From contig JABHDY010000003.1 in the NCBI GenBank assembly GCA_018676855.1, positions 571,907 through 635,906 on the forward strand: DNA of 64,000 nt, given 5' to 3'. A program made the translations under genes and the position numbers. The notes beneath the pieces are model-generated. The model did not search any database. It was not told where the DNA came from and saw only the letters and a list, made by a program, of their open reading frames with translations. This document shows positions 49,614-58,162 of this stretch, piece after piece; position 1 is the first letter of the stretch, and the number at the start of each line of letters is the position of its first letter. This DNA comes from Candidatus Woesearchaeota archaeon. GTDB lineage: Archaea; Nanobdellota; Nanobdellia; Woesearchaeales; GW2011-AR9.

Positions 49614-51584
49614 TTAAGGACTTAATTTTAATAAGTATACATGAACTCTCGTTCCAGTTATTCCGTCATCTCTTTGTTCATAAAATGCACTTCCATTATG
49701 TATTTCAAGTATTGTTCGTAAGTTCTGAGTTCCAAGCCCCCTTTCTTTTCCACCGGTCTTAGTTGATATTCCTTCTTTGTTATCAGACTTTCCACAAAGA
49801 TATTGGTGGAGTACTGAAATCTGTTCTTGGGGAATTCCATCACCGTCATCTTCAATACAAATATAGGCTGCAGGATATTCACCTTCACGCATATTGAGTT
49901 CGTTCATGTAGGGCAATTCTTTTTCCTGTGCTGGTCTTCTACAGGTTATAGAAACATTATCACTATTTGCATCTAATGCATTCGTTAAGAAGTCTCTCAT
50001 TGTATGGACAATACCTACTTTATTAGATTCAAATTCTGCGTTAAATCTTGTTACATCGTACGTTACGTTTATTCTGCTTCCGTCTGGTCTTCTTTTAATT
50101 TCTTCAACAGCATCATCAATAGTTTCAGAAACGTGAAATTTATCTAATGTTATATTTCCCATGTTTTGCATTCTATCATTCACTTTATCAATCATTTCTC
50201 TAATGCTACGAACGGAATAGAGTTCTCTGAATGGATCAAACGAGTGCAAGTCTGGGGTAGTAAGCGATTGTGGTTTTACATCATCTTTAACCTCTTGCAT
50301 TGTTCTATATGCATCATCTAAATACACTGTAGAACTGAAGAAATCACTAAAGAAATCGTCATCATCAGTATCTTCCAACTCAACAAGTGGTGTTGTTTCT
50401 TCATTATCACGTTGATTAAGATCAACATTGTAAAGTTGGCTTTCTATTCTACTTTGATCTGACAAATCATCTTCTATAATACCAAAAGGTAAACATACTT
50501 TTTGTAAAAAATCTTTTCCAGTATCGTCAACCAGTTTGTATGTAAGGTATATTCTACTTGCAACATCTCCTATAACATTATTCCTTTCAGTCTCAAGCTT
50601 CTTCATCATTTCTCCACGAAGTCCATGTCTTTCTCCAACAGATATTGCTTGTGAATATTGCGATAATAATTTTACAATTGTTTGTTGTTTTCTATACAGT
50701 TCTGCATTTTTAGAAGTTAATTCATCAGTCATATCTCGTATTGTAGATTTCCTATCGTGTTCAGCTTCACTCAGTTCCCTATTTCTTTTACGAAGTCTAT
50801 GTGCACCAAATAATGGGAGATGATCAACAACCCATTCAAGAGCATTTCCAAGATATGAACGGTACGGCTTTGTAGGATTAATAACGTACACACTTCGTTC
50901 TCCATGTAATTCACTCTCTTCAGTTGTTACTGTTAAGTTTGGCTGTCTAAACAACTCTACAAATGCAGTATTAAATGATGTTTCTGTTTGTTTACAATCC
51001 CTTCCCAATATTTCTGTTAAAACTTCTTCTCCAACAATTTCTTTCATCCTTGCACGATATTGTGGGGTAGTTACTCTTTCAATTTTAAACGACGTTTGGC
51101 CTTTTTTTAACCTTTCAACGTTAATTTGAACAACATCTGGATTGGTCCAACTTGCAAATTGTTTTTCCATCTTTGCAAGGATCCAGTTTATGCCGGGAAG
51201 AATATTTGCTAATTTGATTTGTCTGTCACTATAATCTAGAAAAGTTTGTTGTGCAACTTTATCAAAAAATTCTTGATTGTCTAAACCAAGTTGTTCCTGA
51301 CAATGTAAAGAAAATGCTGTGTAAAGCCTATAATCTATCCAGTTTTCTTCACTTCGTGTCTTATCTGTAAGTTCTCTCATCTCTTGATGGTTAGTTCCAA
51401 ATCTATCACTGAAACTATCTACTGTTCTCTCTCTTTCTTCCTCAGGAAAAAGTCTTAACATTGATGCAACATATTTACATGTTACGTCTCTATTTTCTTT
51501 AGATAACGTTAATGGGTGAGAGAATAGTCCATCTGTTTCTTCAAACTTTTCTAGAATTGTCTCCAATGTCCTTAAATCGCTCAT
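49614..51584 (-). CDS. GHKL histidine kinase-like protein
   Basis: 656 residues, no transmembrane helix seen, so a cytoplasmic sensor. The C-terminal ATPase is clear: N-box 'FLTNALDANSD' (Asn535 in NALDAN), G1 'IEDDGDGIP' (about 577-585), and G2 'GGKERGLGTQNL' (611-622). Just before it 'VSETIDDAVEEIK' is the usual helix between the dimerisation region and ATPase; the phospho-accepting His is not certain. The first 450 residues are mostly helical and charged, with an acidic stretch 'ELEDTDDDDFFSDFFSS'. Convergent with the putative response regulator. Confidence 0.75.
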   Translation of the reverse strand: MSDLRTLETILEKFEETDGLFSHPLTLSKENRDVTCKYVASMLRLFPEEERERTVDSFSDRFGTNHQEMRELTDKTRSEENWIDYRLYTAFSLHCQEQLGLDNQEFFDKVAQQTFLDYSDRQIKLANILPGINWILAKMEKQFASWTNPDVVQINVERLKKGQTSFKIERVTTPQYRARMKEIVGEEVLTEILGRDCKQTETSFNTAFVELFRQPNLTVTTEESELHGERSVYVINPTKPYRSYLGNALEWVVDHLPLFGAHRLRKRNRELSEAEHDRKSTIRDMTDELTSKNAELYRKQQTIVKLLSQYSQAISVGERHGLRGEMMKKLETERNNVIGDVASRIYLTYKLVDDTGKDFLQKVCLPFGIIEDDLSDQSRIESQLYNVDLNQRDNEETTPLVELEDTDDDDFFSDFFSSTVYLDDAYRTMQEVKDDVKPQSLTTPDLHSFDPFRELYSVRSIREMIDKVNDRMQNMGNITLDKFHVSETIDDAVEEIKRRPDGSRINVTYDVTRFNAEFESNKVGIVHTMRDFLTNALDANSDNVSITCRRPAQEKELPYMNELNMREGEYPAAYICIEDDGDGIPQEQISVLHQYLCGKSDNKEGISTKTGGKERGLGTQNLRTILEIHNGSAFYEQRDDGITGTRVHVYLLKLSP

Positions 51585-51657
51585 CCTATAATCAAATAAA
51601 GAATTGTTTATAAGTATTGTTATGATTAACTATCTAATAGTAATAAATACTCTGAAA

Positions 51658-52437
51658 TTATCTAACGTCTAAATCTAATAAGTCGCCACTAACACTAATG
51701 CCCTGTACGTCTCCTTCAAGTATAAGTGCCTGTGTTGAATTACTAGTCTTATCAACAGTAAACGCACCATTAAATGACCCTATTGTAATTTTATCGTTCT
51801 CTAAAGAATACACTAAGCGTTCACCAACTTCTAACTCTCCAGATCCTTTTGATAATTCTATGTCTCGTAGCTCGATTGAATCTAAGTTCAAATATTTGTA
51901 GTCCAGGTTGTTAAATTCAATATCAATATCTTTTTCAGATGATAATGCAACGTCATTTACAGCAATACGTCGTGCAGTTCCTTTCAAGGATGCTCCTCCA
52001 CCTTCAAATCCAAGTCGTCCTACAAAATTTTCAATCCGAAGAGAAACCGCTTTCAAGTTATGCAATTCTAATTTATCTTCATTAACAGTTATTGTGGTTG
52101 AAAGGTCATCAAAACGTAGTTCCATGTTGTTAACTCGTGCATCTTTTGCAACACTTGGAATTGTATCAAATTTTAATACTGTTGATACTTTCTTTGCACT
52201 AACTAATTCGTTACTTACAAACGTTTCACCAAATAAAGAACGACTTGAATCAATTACAACATTCTCGTTATCTATACTCGCATTTCCTACGTTACCTACA
52301 GCAGCACTTGTAAAACTAAACGTACTTTCATTATTATTCACAAGCAATAAAATGAAAATTCCACCAACAATTAGTGTAATCATAACTGTATAAAAACGAA
52401 AATGATGTTTTGAATGTGATGTATGCGGTTGAAACAT
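51658..52437 (-). CDS. Membrane-anchored beta-rich hypothetical protein
   Basis: About 259 residues. One N-terminal transmembrane helix (about 16-35, 'TVMITLIVGGIFILLLV') after a His-rich start, then a long extracytoplasmic region of short beta strands without Cys. Repeated 'L.n.e.......' patterns suggest a beta-helix or stacked sheet. No family recognised. ATG 52437 with GGTGA upstream is preferred to GTG 52449. Confidence 0.6.
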   Translation of the reverse strand: MFQPHTSHSKHHFRFYTVMITLIVGGIFILLLVNNNESTFSFTSAAVGNVGNASIDNENVVIDSSRSLFGETFVSNELVSAKKVSTVLKFDTIPSVAKDARVNNMELRFDDLSTTITVNEDKLELHNLKAVSLRIENFVGRLGFEGGGASLKGTARRIAVNDVALSSEKDIDIEFNNLDYKYLNLDSIELRDIELSKGSGELEVGERLVYSLENDKITIGSFNGAFTVDKTSNSTQALILEGDVQGISVSGDLLDLDVR

Positions 52438-52502
52438 TGAAATTGTCACCTTTTTTCTATGTACAAATTGTAATAAAGATGGTGTTAATAAGTTTTTTGG
52501 TT

Positions 52503-53507
52503 TTACAGGGTGCTTATGGTCTTAGGAAAGTATGTATATTTGTGTTCTTCCTTTGCGATTAAGATTTCATAATCGCTTACTGCTTCTGGAAAGTGTCGTC
52601 GAAGATTATTAAGTGTGTCATGAACTTCTTCCGTATTCTTGACACAAAGATAGATTTGTGTGTCGTACTTTCCAATACAGTGAACTGCCCATAACGTATT
52701 TTTATCTGTTTGTAACAATTCTTGCAGCGTATTTTTCTTTTCTTTGTCTAATCCTGTGAAACGGAGAAGTAATGCATAAATACTATATGAAAGGCCAGTA
52801 TAATTGATTATCGGTACAAAGTTTGTTACAATGCCATTCTCTTTCATCTTTCGAACTCTGTGCGTTACAGCATCTGCAGAAAGCCCAACATCATTTGCAA
52901 TACTATAATATGGTTTTATTGCATCGTTTGCAAGAGAATCAAGGATGGCCACATCTTTTGTATCATACGAAACTACTCTTTTCTTTTTCTGTGCTTCTTT
53001 ATGTGTTTGAACAAAACTTTGTGGAAATATCAAATTACAATAAGGTGCAATAACAGTAAGAACTTCATACTTTTGTACAAAAGGATAACAATCTCTAAAA
53101 ATTATGTCGAGAAGAGTATCAAATTCATGAACATTCTTTGCTATTAAACTTATTTGTATATCGAACTTACCACTAAATGTCATTACCATCTTTACAAATG
53201 GGTGTGTTTGCAATTTTTTGATAACCTCTGCTTCTTTTTCTTTTGATGGAAGTTTTAACTGAAGAAATATGTGGTAGGTATCGTATCCAAACTTTGCTGT
53301 ATCAACAACAACACGTGATCCTTGAAGTATTCCTTTTACTGTTAGGTTTTTTATTCTGTATCTAACAGCGTCTCGAGATAAACCCACTTTTTTTGCAATT
53401 TGTGTGTAACTCATCCTTGCATTCTCAGCAAGGAGGGAAAGGATTTTCGTATCTTTCTTGTCCAATGTTACTTTCTGCGACGTTTGTGTGTATTGAAGGT
53501 ACTTCAT
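52503..53507 (-). CDS. Tandem-duplicated Lrp/AsnC regulator
   Basis: 334 residues made of two complete Lrp halves in one chain. First: HTH 'LDKKDTKILSLLAENARMS' with 'IAKKVGLSRDAVRYRIK', then 'MVMTFSGKFDIQISLIAKN'. Second: 'DTKDVAILDSLANDAIKPY' with 'IANDVGLSADAVTHRVRKM' and 'VHCIGKYDTQIYLCVKN'. Ordinary Lrp proteins have one copy and dimerise; this one likely forms a pseudo-dimer and could hold two different ligands. The TATA-like TTATAAG region at about 53520-53530 lies just upstream. Confidence 0.85.
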   Translation of the reverse strand: MKYLQYTQTSQKVTLDKKDTKILSLLAENARMSYTQIAKKVGLSRDAVRYRIKNLTVKGILQGSRVVVDTAKFGYDTYHIFLQLKLPSKEKEAEVIKKLQTHPFVKMVMTFSGKFDIQISLIAKNVHEFDTLLDIIFRDCYPFVQKYEVLTVIAPYCNLIFPQSFVQTHKEAQKKKRVVSYDTKDVAILDSLANDAIKPYYSIANDVGLSADAVTHRVRKMKENGIVTNFVPIINYTGLSYSIYALLLRFTGLDKEKKNTLQELLQTDKNTLWAVHCIGKYDTQIYLCVKNTEEVHDTLNNLRRHFPEAVSDYEILIAKEEHKYTYFPKTISTL

Positions 53508-53623
53508 TCTTCGTGTAAATCTTATAAATTATTTAAATTTGTCGGAAATAACGTGATATTCACTAAAATGTCTTTTATATTATGTTACGTTCCGAATATA
53601 TATAAACGATGGAGGTCGTAAAA

Positions 53624-54130
53624 ATGACTGCGTTAAGACAAGACAATATTTTTAGAGAAAGTGGTGAGTCTCAAGATACAGATGTTACACTTCAGGTAGT
53701 ACCTGAACCTATACGAACATATATTGCAATTCCATTATTAGATTTGGATCAACATGATGGTGGTATTAGTACATATACTCCTTTAGGAAGAGGACCAAAA
53801 GCTGGCGTAGAATTGAACTTGGGTGAGGGCCGTTCTATGTGCTTAGAATTGTATGCAGAGAGAGACTCAGAAGGTTGGGTAACAGGCATCATTGACACTG
53901 TAGGAAAGAAAGATGGGAAAGAAGTATGGCGTGATACAACTGAAAGAATAATGGGCGAGCGTGGTCCTTTACTTGTTGATGATAAACCTTTGTATAGGAA
54001 TCTTGTGAATGATATTTTTAGGGATTCAGGATTTTTAGAAGAAATGGTGGATGATGGTGGTGTTCTTAATCTTCACCATACACAGCGATTGTATAGGGGA
54101 TTAGAATCACAGTTAGACACAATTTTTTAA
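53624..54130 (+). CDS. Hypothetical acidic protein, about 168 residues
   Basis: No family recognised. Starts ATG 53624 after a strong GGAGGT (53611-53616); the ATG at 53609 lies in this ribosome site and is rejected. The protein is soluble and mixed alpha/beta with 'TYIAIPLLDLDQHDGGIS' and 'LLVDDKPLYRNLVNDIF'. Composition is rich in Asp, Glu and Arg, unlike neighbouring Lys-rich proteins. Divergent from the tandem Lrp gene, which may regulate it. Confidence 0.6.
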   Translation: MTALRQDNIFRESGESQDTDVTLQVVPEPIRTYIAIPLLDLDQHDGGISTYTPLGRGPKAGVELNLGEGRSMCLELYAERDSEGWVTGIIDTVGKKDGKEVWRDTTERIMGERGPLLVDDKPLYRNLVNDIFRDSGFLEEMVDDGGVLNLHHTQRLYRGLESQLDTIF

Positions 54131-54161
54131 TTTTTACTTTTTTTCTTATTTATCCAAAAGC

Positions 54162-54278
54162 TTTTTAAATAAAGTCCACATTTTACTCTTATTATCGAGA
54201 GGCAGGTCGGTTAGCGCTTCCCTGTACTGGAGAAAGAAATACACTTATTCTCCATATTGATACACGAGGTATACAACA
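54162..54278 (+). promoter_or_regulatory. Promoter and structured leader of the S15 gene
   Basis: TTTTTAAATAA at 54162-54172 predicts a start near 54194 and a leader of about 85 bases, unusually long here. Potential stems: CAGG (about 54203-54206) with CCTG (54220-54223); TGGAGAA (54228-54234) with TTCTCCA (54248-54254), a 7-bp stem and 13-base loop; and ATAC (54260-54263) with GTAT (54269-54272), whose loop holds the ribosome site GAGG. Confidence 0.5.
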
Positions 54279-54731
54279 ATGGCAAAAATGCATTCACGTG
54301 ATAAAGGTAAAAGTGGGAGTTCACGACCCGCACACAAAGTTCCTTCATGGGCATCGTACAAAGGAAAAGAAGTAGAAAAGCTTGTAATCAAATATGCAAA
54401 GTCTGATAAGACTGCAAGCGAAATAGGTATGATTCTTCGTGATACGTATGGGATCCAAAGTGTAAAAACACTTACTGAGAAAAGTATTTCAAAAATCCTT
54501 GCAGAAAATAACCTTGCTAAAAAATTACCAGAAGATTTATTGAATTTAATAAAGAAACTTATTGCGGTAAAACACCATTTTGAAAAGAATAAACATGATA
54601 AAACATCAAAGCGTGGTTTTCAATTAACAAGTTCAAAAATTCGTCGTTTAGTGAAGTATTATAAGAAAAGTCACAAACTTCCTGCTGACTGGAATCTTGA
54701 CATGAGCAGACTAAAGATGTATTTAGAATAG
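54279..54731 (+). CDS. rps15: Small ribosomal subunit protein S15 (uS15)
   Basis: 150 residues, archaeal/eukaryotic length. 'MAKMHSRDKGKSGSSRP' opening, 'VEKLVIKYAKSDKTASEIG' and the S15 core 'LINLIKKLIAVKHHFEKNKHD' region, ending 'KLPADWNLDMSRLKMYLE'. It organises 16S rRNA helices h20-h22. The leader suggests feedback control. Confidence 0.93.
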   Translation: MAKMHSRDKGKSGSSRPAHKVPSWASYKGKEVEKLVIKYAKSDKTASEIGMILRDTYGIQSVKTLTEKSISKILAENNLAKKLPEDLLNLIKKLIAVKHHFEKNKHDKTSKRGFQLTSSKIRRLVKYYKKSHKLPADWNLDMSRLKMYLE

Positions 54732-54810
54732 GATCTTTTATTTTTTTTAAATTTTACTTTTTTTTTTTGATTTACATTATTAAATAATAATAAAAAATAA
54801 AAAAGAAAAA
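54732..54810. terminator. T/A-rich double terminator between S15 and a wHTH gene
   Basis: T-runs of 8-11 (about 54738-54770) end the plus-strand S15 transcript; A-runs (about 54782-54806) are oligo-T in the convergent minus-strand transcript. Confidence 0.5.
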
Positions 54811-55113
54811 CTAAAGCATCGTCCTGATGCTTTCTATGTTTGAAGCTATGTCCCTTCCTTTCTTGGTTAATTCAAGCAATTTAAGGCGTCCTTCTTTCTT
54901 AAAATTTATCAAATCAGCTTTCTGCATTTCTTGCAAGATCTTCACAACATGTGAATACGTACAGTCGATTTGTTTTGCTAGTACTGATGCATATACACTT
55001 GTGTTTGCATTTTTCAGCTCAACAAGCATCATTGCAGGTTTTTCTCTAAAAAACACGTCAAATATCGATTTTTGGTCTATTTTTCCACTATTCAAATTCG
55101 CACCCCCAAACAT
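54811..55113 (-). CDS. MarR-like winged-helix regulator
   Basis: About 100 residues. 'KNANTSVYASVLAKQIDCTYS' with 'HVVKILQEMQKADLINFKK' is the HTH and recognition helix; 'GRLKLLELTKKGRDIASNI' the wing and dimer helix. ATG 55113 is preferred to TTG 55128, as a TATA-like TTTAAATATAAC (about 55145-55156) lies upstream. It faces the helicase gene divergently and might control it. Confidence 0.7.
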   Translation of the reverse strand: MFGGANLNSGKIDQKSIFDVFFREKPAMMLVELKNANTSVYASVLAKQIDCTYSHVVKILQEMQKADLINFKKEGRLKLLELTKKGRDIASNIESIRTML

Positions 55114-55268
55114 CCATCTACCCTGCAAAACATGATGTCACAATAGTTATATTTAAACATTTATTTACTATAGTAGCTATTTTAGCTATCATGAACTTAA
55201 TAAACCTTTTGGAAGTATTTTCATCAAAAACAAACATTATTTAAGTAATCTCAAATTTTTATTTTTTC

Positions 55269-57128
55269 ATGGCTTCTTTTCCAATAAACGATTTCTTTCC
55301 TCATGAAAACGTGCGTAAAGTTCAGGATAAAATGGTTGAAGATATAGAATATGCTCTGATGAATGAACGTATACTTCTTGCACATGCTCCTACTGGTTTG
55401 GGAAAAACTGCAAGTGCCCTTTCTGTTGCTCTTTGGTACGCATTAGAAAAGAAAAAAAAGATTTTTTTCCTGACGAACAGACATACACAACATCATATTG
55501 CCGTTGAAACACTTCAGAAGATTAGAAACAAAAACGGAAAACAATTTTCGTGTGTTGATTTGATTGGGAAGAGATGGATGTGCAGTCAAGAAATTGCTGG
55601 ATTGTTTGGCGTTGATTTTACAGAGTTCTGTAGGTCTGTCGTTGAGAAAGGTGAATGTGAATTTTATACACATACTCGTGATAAGAAAGGTCCGTCAGTT
55701 GCCGCTCAAGCATTTGTGAGTGAGTTAAAACAAATGGGGCCGTTACATAATGAAGATATTATCTCGTTAAGTAAAGAACAAAAAATGTGTAGTTATGAAA
55801 TAGCACTTGCCCTTGCAAAAGATGCATCAATTATCATTGGCGATTATAATTATTTGTTTAATCCATTTGTGCAAGCAGCACTTTTTAAGAAAATGGACAT
55901 TGCATTAGAAGATGTTATTGTTATTGTTGATGAAGCACATAATCTTCCATCACGTGTAACGGATATGTTAAGTACCAACCTTAGTAGTTATGTCTTAAAG
56001 AATGCGGTGTATGAAGCAAAGAAGTTTGGGTATAACGGAGTAATCCTCTGGCTACAAGAATTAATGGGAATTCTCACTGGCATGAGTGATTGGGAAGATG
56101 GAACAAAGGAAAAAAAAGTCACAAAAGATTTCTTTGTTACACAAGTAAAGAAGATTACAAATTATGAAGATATAATTAGCGAGTTAGAAACTGCTGCAGA
56201 AGAAATACGGAAGAAACAACGAAAAAGTTACATTGGTGGTATTGCAAATTTTCTTCTTCAGTGGTTGGGAGAGGATAAAGGATTTTTACGATTCATTTCT
56301 GAAAGAACTACAAAGTATGGTCCTAACTTAGTGTTAAGTTATACATGTCTTGATCCTGCTCTTCTTACAAAAGATATTTTTGCATCAGTACATTCTGGAG
56401 TGTTAATGAGTGGAACTCTTACTCCCGTATTTATGTATAGTGACGTATTAGGAATATCTCATGGAATTGAAAAAGAATATCCCTCACCATTTCCTCTTGA
56501 AAACAAAGTGTCATTAATAGTTCCACAAACATCAACAAAATATACACTTCGTACTGATAAAATGTACAAACAAATTGCAGAAACGTGTATTACAGTTTCA
56601 AACATAATTCCTGGAAATGTTGCACTTTTCTTTCCTTCATATCATTTACGAGATAAAATTGGTTTCTTTATTGAATCTGGTAAGAAATTGTTTTGGGAAA
56701 AGAGCGATATGAGTAAGGAAGAAAAAAGTGTGTTGTTAAACGATTTTAGGTGTGAAAAAGAAAAAGGAGGAATTCTTCTTGGCGTTACTGGTGCTAACTT
56801 CGCAGAAGGTGTTGATCTTCCAGGAGATTTATTGAATGGTGTTATTGTTATCGGTTTACCGTTAGCGAAACCCGATCTTAAAACACGTGAAGTTATCCAG
56901 TATTATGAGGATAAATTCAAGAAAGGATGGGATTATGGGTATACATTTCCTGCGTTAAACAAATGTTTCCAATCTGCTGGTAGATGTATTCGTTCTGAAA
57001 CGGATAAAGGTGCAGTAATTTATTTAGATGAACGATTTGCATGGAAACGTTATTATGATCACTTTTCTCGTGAAGGTCTTATTGTAAGTGTTGAATATGA
57101 AAAGATTCTAAAAGAGTTTTTTAATTAA
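55269..57128 (+). CDS. XPD/DinG-type Fe-S DNA helicase
   Basis: 619 residues. Superfamily 2 helicase of the Rad3/XPD class, unwinding 5'-3'. Walker A 'APTGLGKTASA' (40-50), DEAH 'VIVDEAHNLPSRV' (221-224), and four cysteines (105, 121, 130, 174) in the region between, matching the [4Fe-4S] domain. Motif VI 'KCFQSAGRCIRSETDKGA' is present. Role in nucleotide excision repair or R-loop/G4 resolution. Stop overlaps the convergent YkgJ-like gene by 4 bp. TATA-like ATTTAAGTAA lies 30 bp before the ATG. Confidence 0.93.
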   Translation: MASFPINDFFPHENVRKVQDKMVEDIEYALMNERILLAHAPTGLGKTASALSVALWYALEKKKKIFFLTNRHTQHHIAVETLQKIRNKNGKQFSCVDLIGKRWMCSQEIAGLFGVDFTEFCRSVVEKGECEFYTHTRDKKGPSVAAQAFVSELKQMGPLHNEDIISLSKEQKMCSYEIALALAKDASIIIGDYNYLFNPFVQAALFKKMDIALEDVIVIVDEAHNLPSRVTDMLSTNLSSYVLKNAVYEAKKFGYNGVILWLQELMGILTGMSDWEDGTKEKKVTKDFFVTQVKKITNYEDIISELETAAEEIRKKQRKSYIGGIANFLLQWLGEDKGFLRFISERTTKYGPNLVLSYTCLDPALLTKDIFASVHSGVLMSGTLTPVFMYSDVLGISHGIEKEYPSPFPLENKVSLIVPQTSTKYTLRTDKMYKQIAETCITVSNIIPGNVALFFPSYHLRDKIGFFIESGKKLFWEKSDMSKEEKSVLLNDFRCEKEKGGILLGVTGANFAEGVDLPGDLLNGVIVIGLPLAKPDLKTREVIQYYEDKFKKGWDYGYTFPALNKCFQSAGRCIRSETDKGAVIYLDERFAWKRYYDHFSREGLIVSVEYEKILKEFFN

Positions 57129-57439
57129 CGAAATCCCTTTTTTTTTCTATGATACCAGACTTCTTCTACAAATTTATCCATCCCTTTATGTCCAAAGCAA
57201 GTATATGTTTGACACCAAAAAGGTATTTGTAATGCTATTTCACATAAAAGAGAGTCTTCATCGAGAAAAATACACGTACCAAACTTATCTTTATTTTTTA
57301 AATAAAGTCCTCCTCTTTTCTCAACAATATTCTCTAAACCTAAATCTTCTACTTCGCTAGTATGAACTGGTTTGTTTTTAATATAACAGCACGCACTTCT
57401 ACAATACCTGGCTTTTGGGCCGTTACAAATAGAGGCCAT
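57125..57439 (-). CDS. YkgJ-like Cys-cluster protein
   Basis: 104 residues. Cysteines in 'MASICNGPKARYCRSACCYI', then 'GTCIFLDEDSLLCEIAL' and 'PFWCQTYTC' follow the C-x(n)-CxxxCC...C...C...C plan of the YkgJ/UPF0153 family, probable zinc or iron-sulfur binding. Function unknown. A TATA-like AATAATTTAATT lies 25-30 bp upstream. Tail-to-tail overlap with the helicase. Confidence 0.75.
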   Translation of the reverse strand: MASICNGPKARYCRSACCYIKNKPVHTSEVEDLGLENIVEKRGGLYLKNKDKFGTCIFLDEDSLLCEIALQIPFWCQTYTCFGHKGMDKFVEEVWYHRKKKGFR

Positions 57440-57538
57440 ATTATTCTTATGATCTTCACAATTAAATTATTTATTCTTTTTTGACACTTCATTGTAGCAA
57501 TGTCTATTTTTAAACAACCAGTATACAAATTAGTAACA

Positions 57539-57577
57539 TTTATATACTAGTTATCCTTTACCTACAAATAGGATAAC
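57539..57577 (+). promoter_or_regulatory. Promoter and dyad before the GC-rich RNA
   Basis: TATA-like TTTATATA at 57539-57546 sits 25-30 bp before the RNA's predicted start near 57571. A perfect 7-bp dyad GTTATCC (57550-57556) ... GGATAAC (57571-57577) spans the region from TATA to start, and another GATAAC copy follows at 57580-57585, operator-like. Confidence 0.5.
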
Positions 57578-57658
57578 GAGATAACTTATCACATTCAAGG
57601 GGCTCCCACCGGAATTCTACCACCCTCACCCCCTCTTCCGGGGCCCCCTTTTTTTTTT
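57571..57658 (+). ncRNA. Candidate GC-rich structured small RNA
   Basis: An island of G/C in AT-rich surroundings, ending in a T-run (57649-57658). Predicted fold: outer stem AAGGGGC (57597-57603) with GCCCCCTT (57643-57650) with one bulged C; inner stem CCGGAA (57609-57614) with TTCCGG (57636-57641); loop of 21 bases (57615-57635), largely C with three CACC/CCC runs. The 5' part (57571-57596) is unstructured and has repeated GATAAC. No protein frame of note. A C-rich loop could bind G-rich ribosome sites. Not matched to a known RNA family. Confidence 0.55.
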
Positions 57659-58110
57659 CACGTTCTTTGAGAATACGAAACAAGTTGTTGTACATATTGT
57701 TGTATGTTCAGGGTGTCAGGTATATGACGAACATACAAATGATGGCCAACATCTAATGAATAGGTCTTGAATATTTTATCAAAAATATCTCTTTTAACAA
57801 TGACATGAGACATATTTGAATAGAAAATATCCTTCTTATTAAACAGAATTCTATTACGATAAAAAGTGTATGGAAGATGTGCTTTATGAAACGTGATATA
57901 TGCTCCTACTGCTATAATCAGTAAAAGAAGAACAAGTGCAACCATTTTTACAACAGTTTCTTCACTTCCTGTAAGGGCAAGTAACGCCAAATTTAATAGA
58001 ATACCTACATAAAATATTACTCCCAGAATAATGAATGATATAAATTTAGGCACGATCGTCCTTGTTTTATTTTGATACAGTACATAAATTGGTTTCTCTC
58101 GCTGTTCCAT
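57658..58110 (-). CDS. Membrane protein with bacterial PH-like domain
   Basis: 150 residues. Two transmembrane helices (about 22-47 and 55-74) and then 'YTFYRNRILFNKKDIFYSN' and 'MSHVIVKRDIFDKIFKTYSL', resembling the bPH2/YdbT repeat in membrane proteins. Role unknown. TATA-like ACATATAAAC lies 30 bp before the ATG. Its stop codon borders the T-run of the candidate RNA. Confidence 0.65.
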   Translation of the reverse strand: MEQREKPIYVLYQNKTRTIVPKFISFIILGVIFYVGILLNLALLALTGSEETVVKMVALVLLLLIIAVGAYITFHKAHLPYTFYRNRILFNKKDIFYSNMSHVIVKRDIFDKIFKTYSLDVGHHLYVRHIPDTLNIQQYVQQLVSYSQRT

Positions 58111-58162
58111 TACAAAATAAGAATGTTGTTATTGTTTATATGTTTTATGGGATATATAAAAA

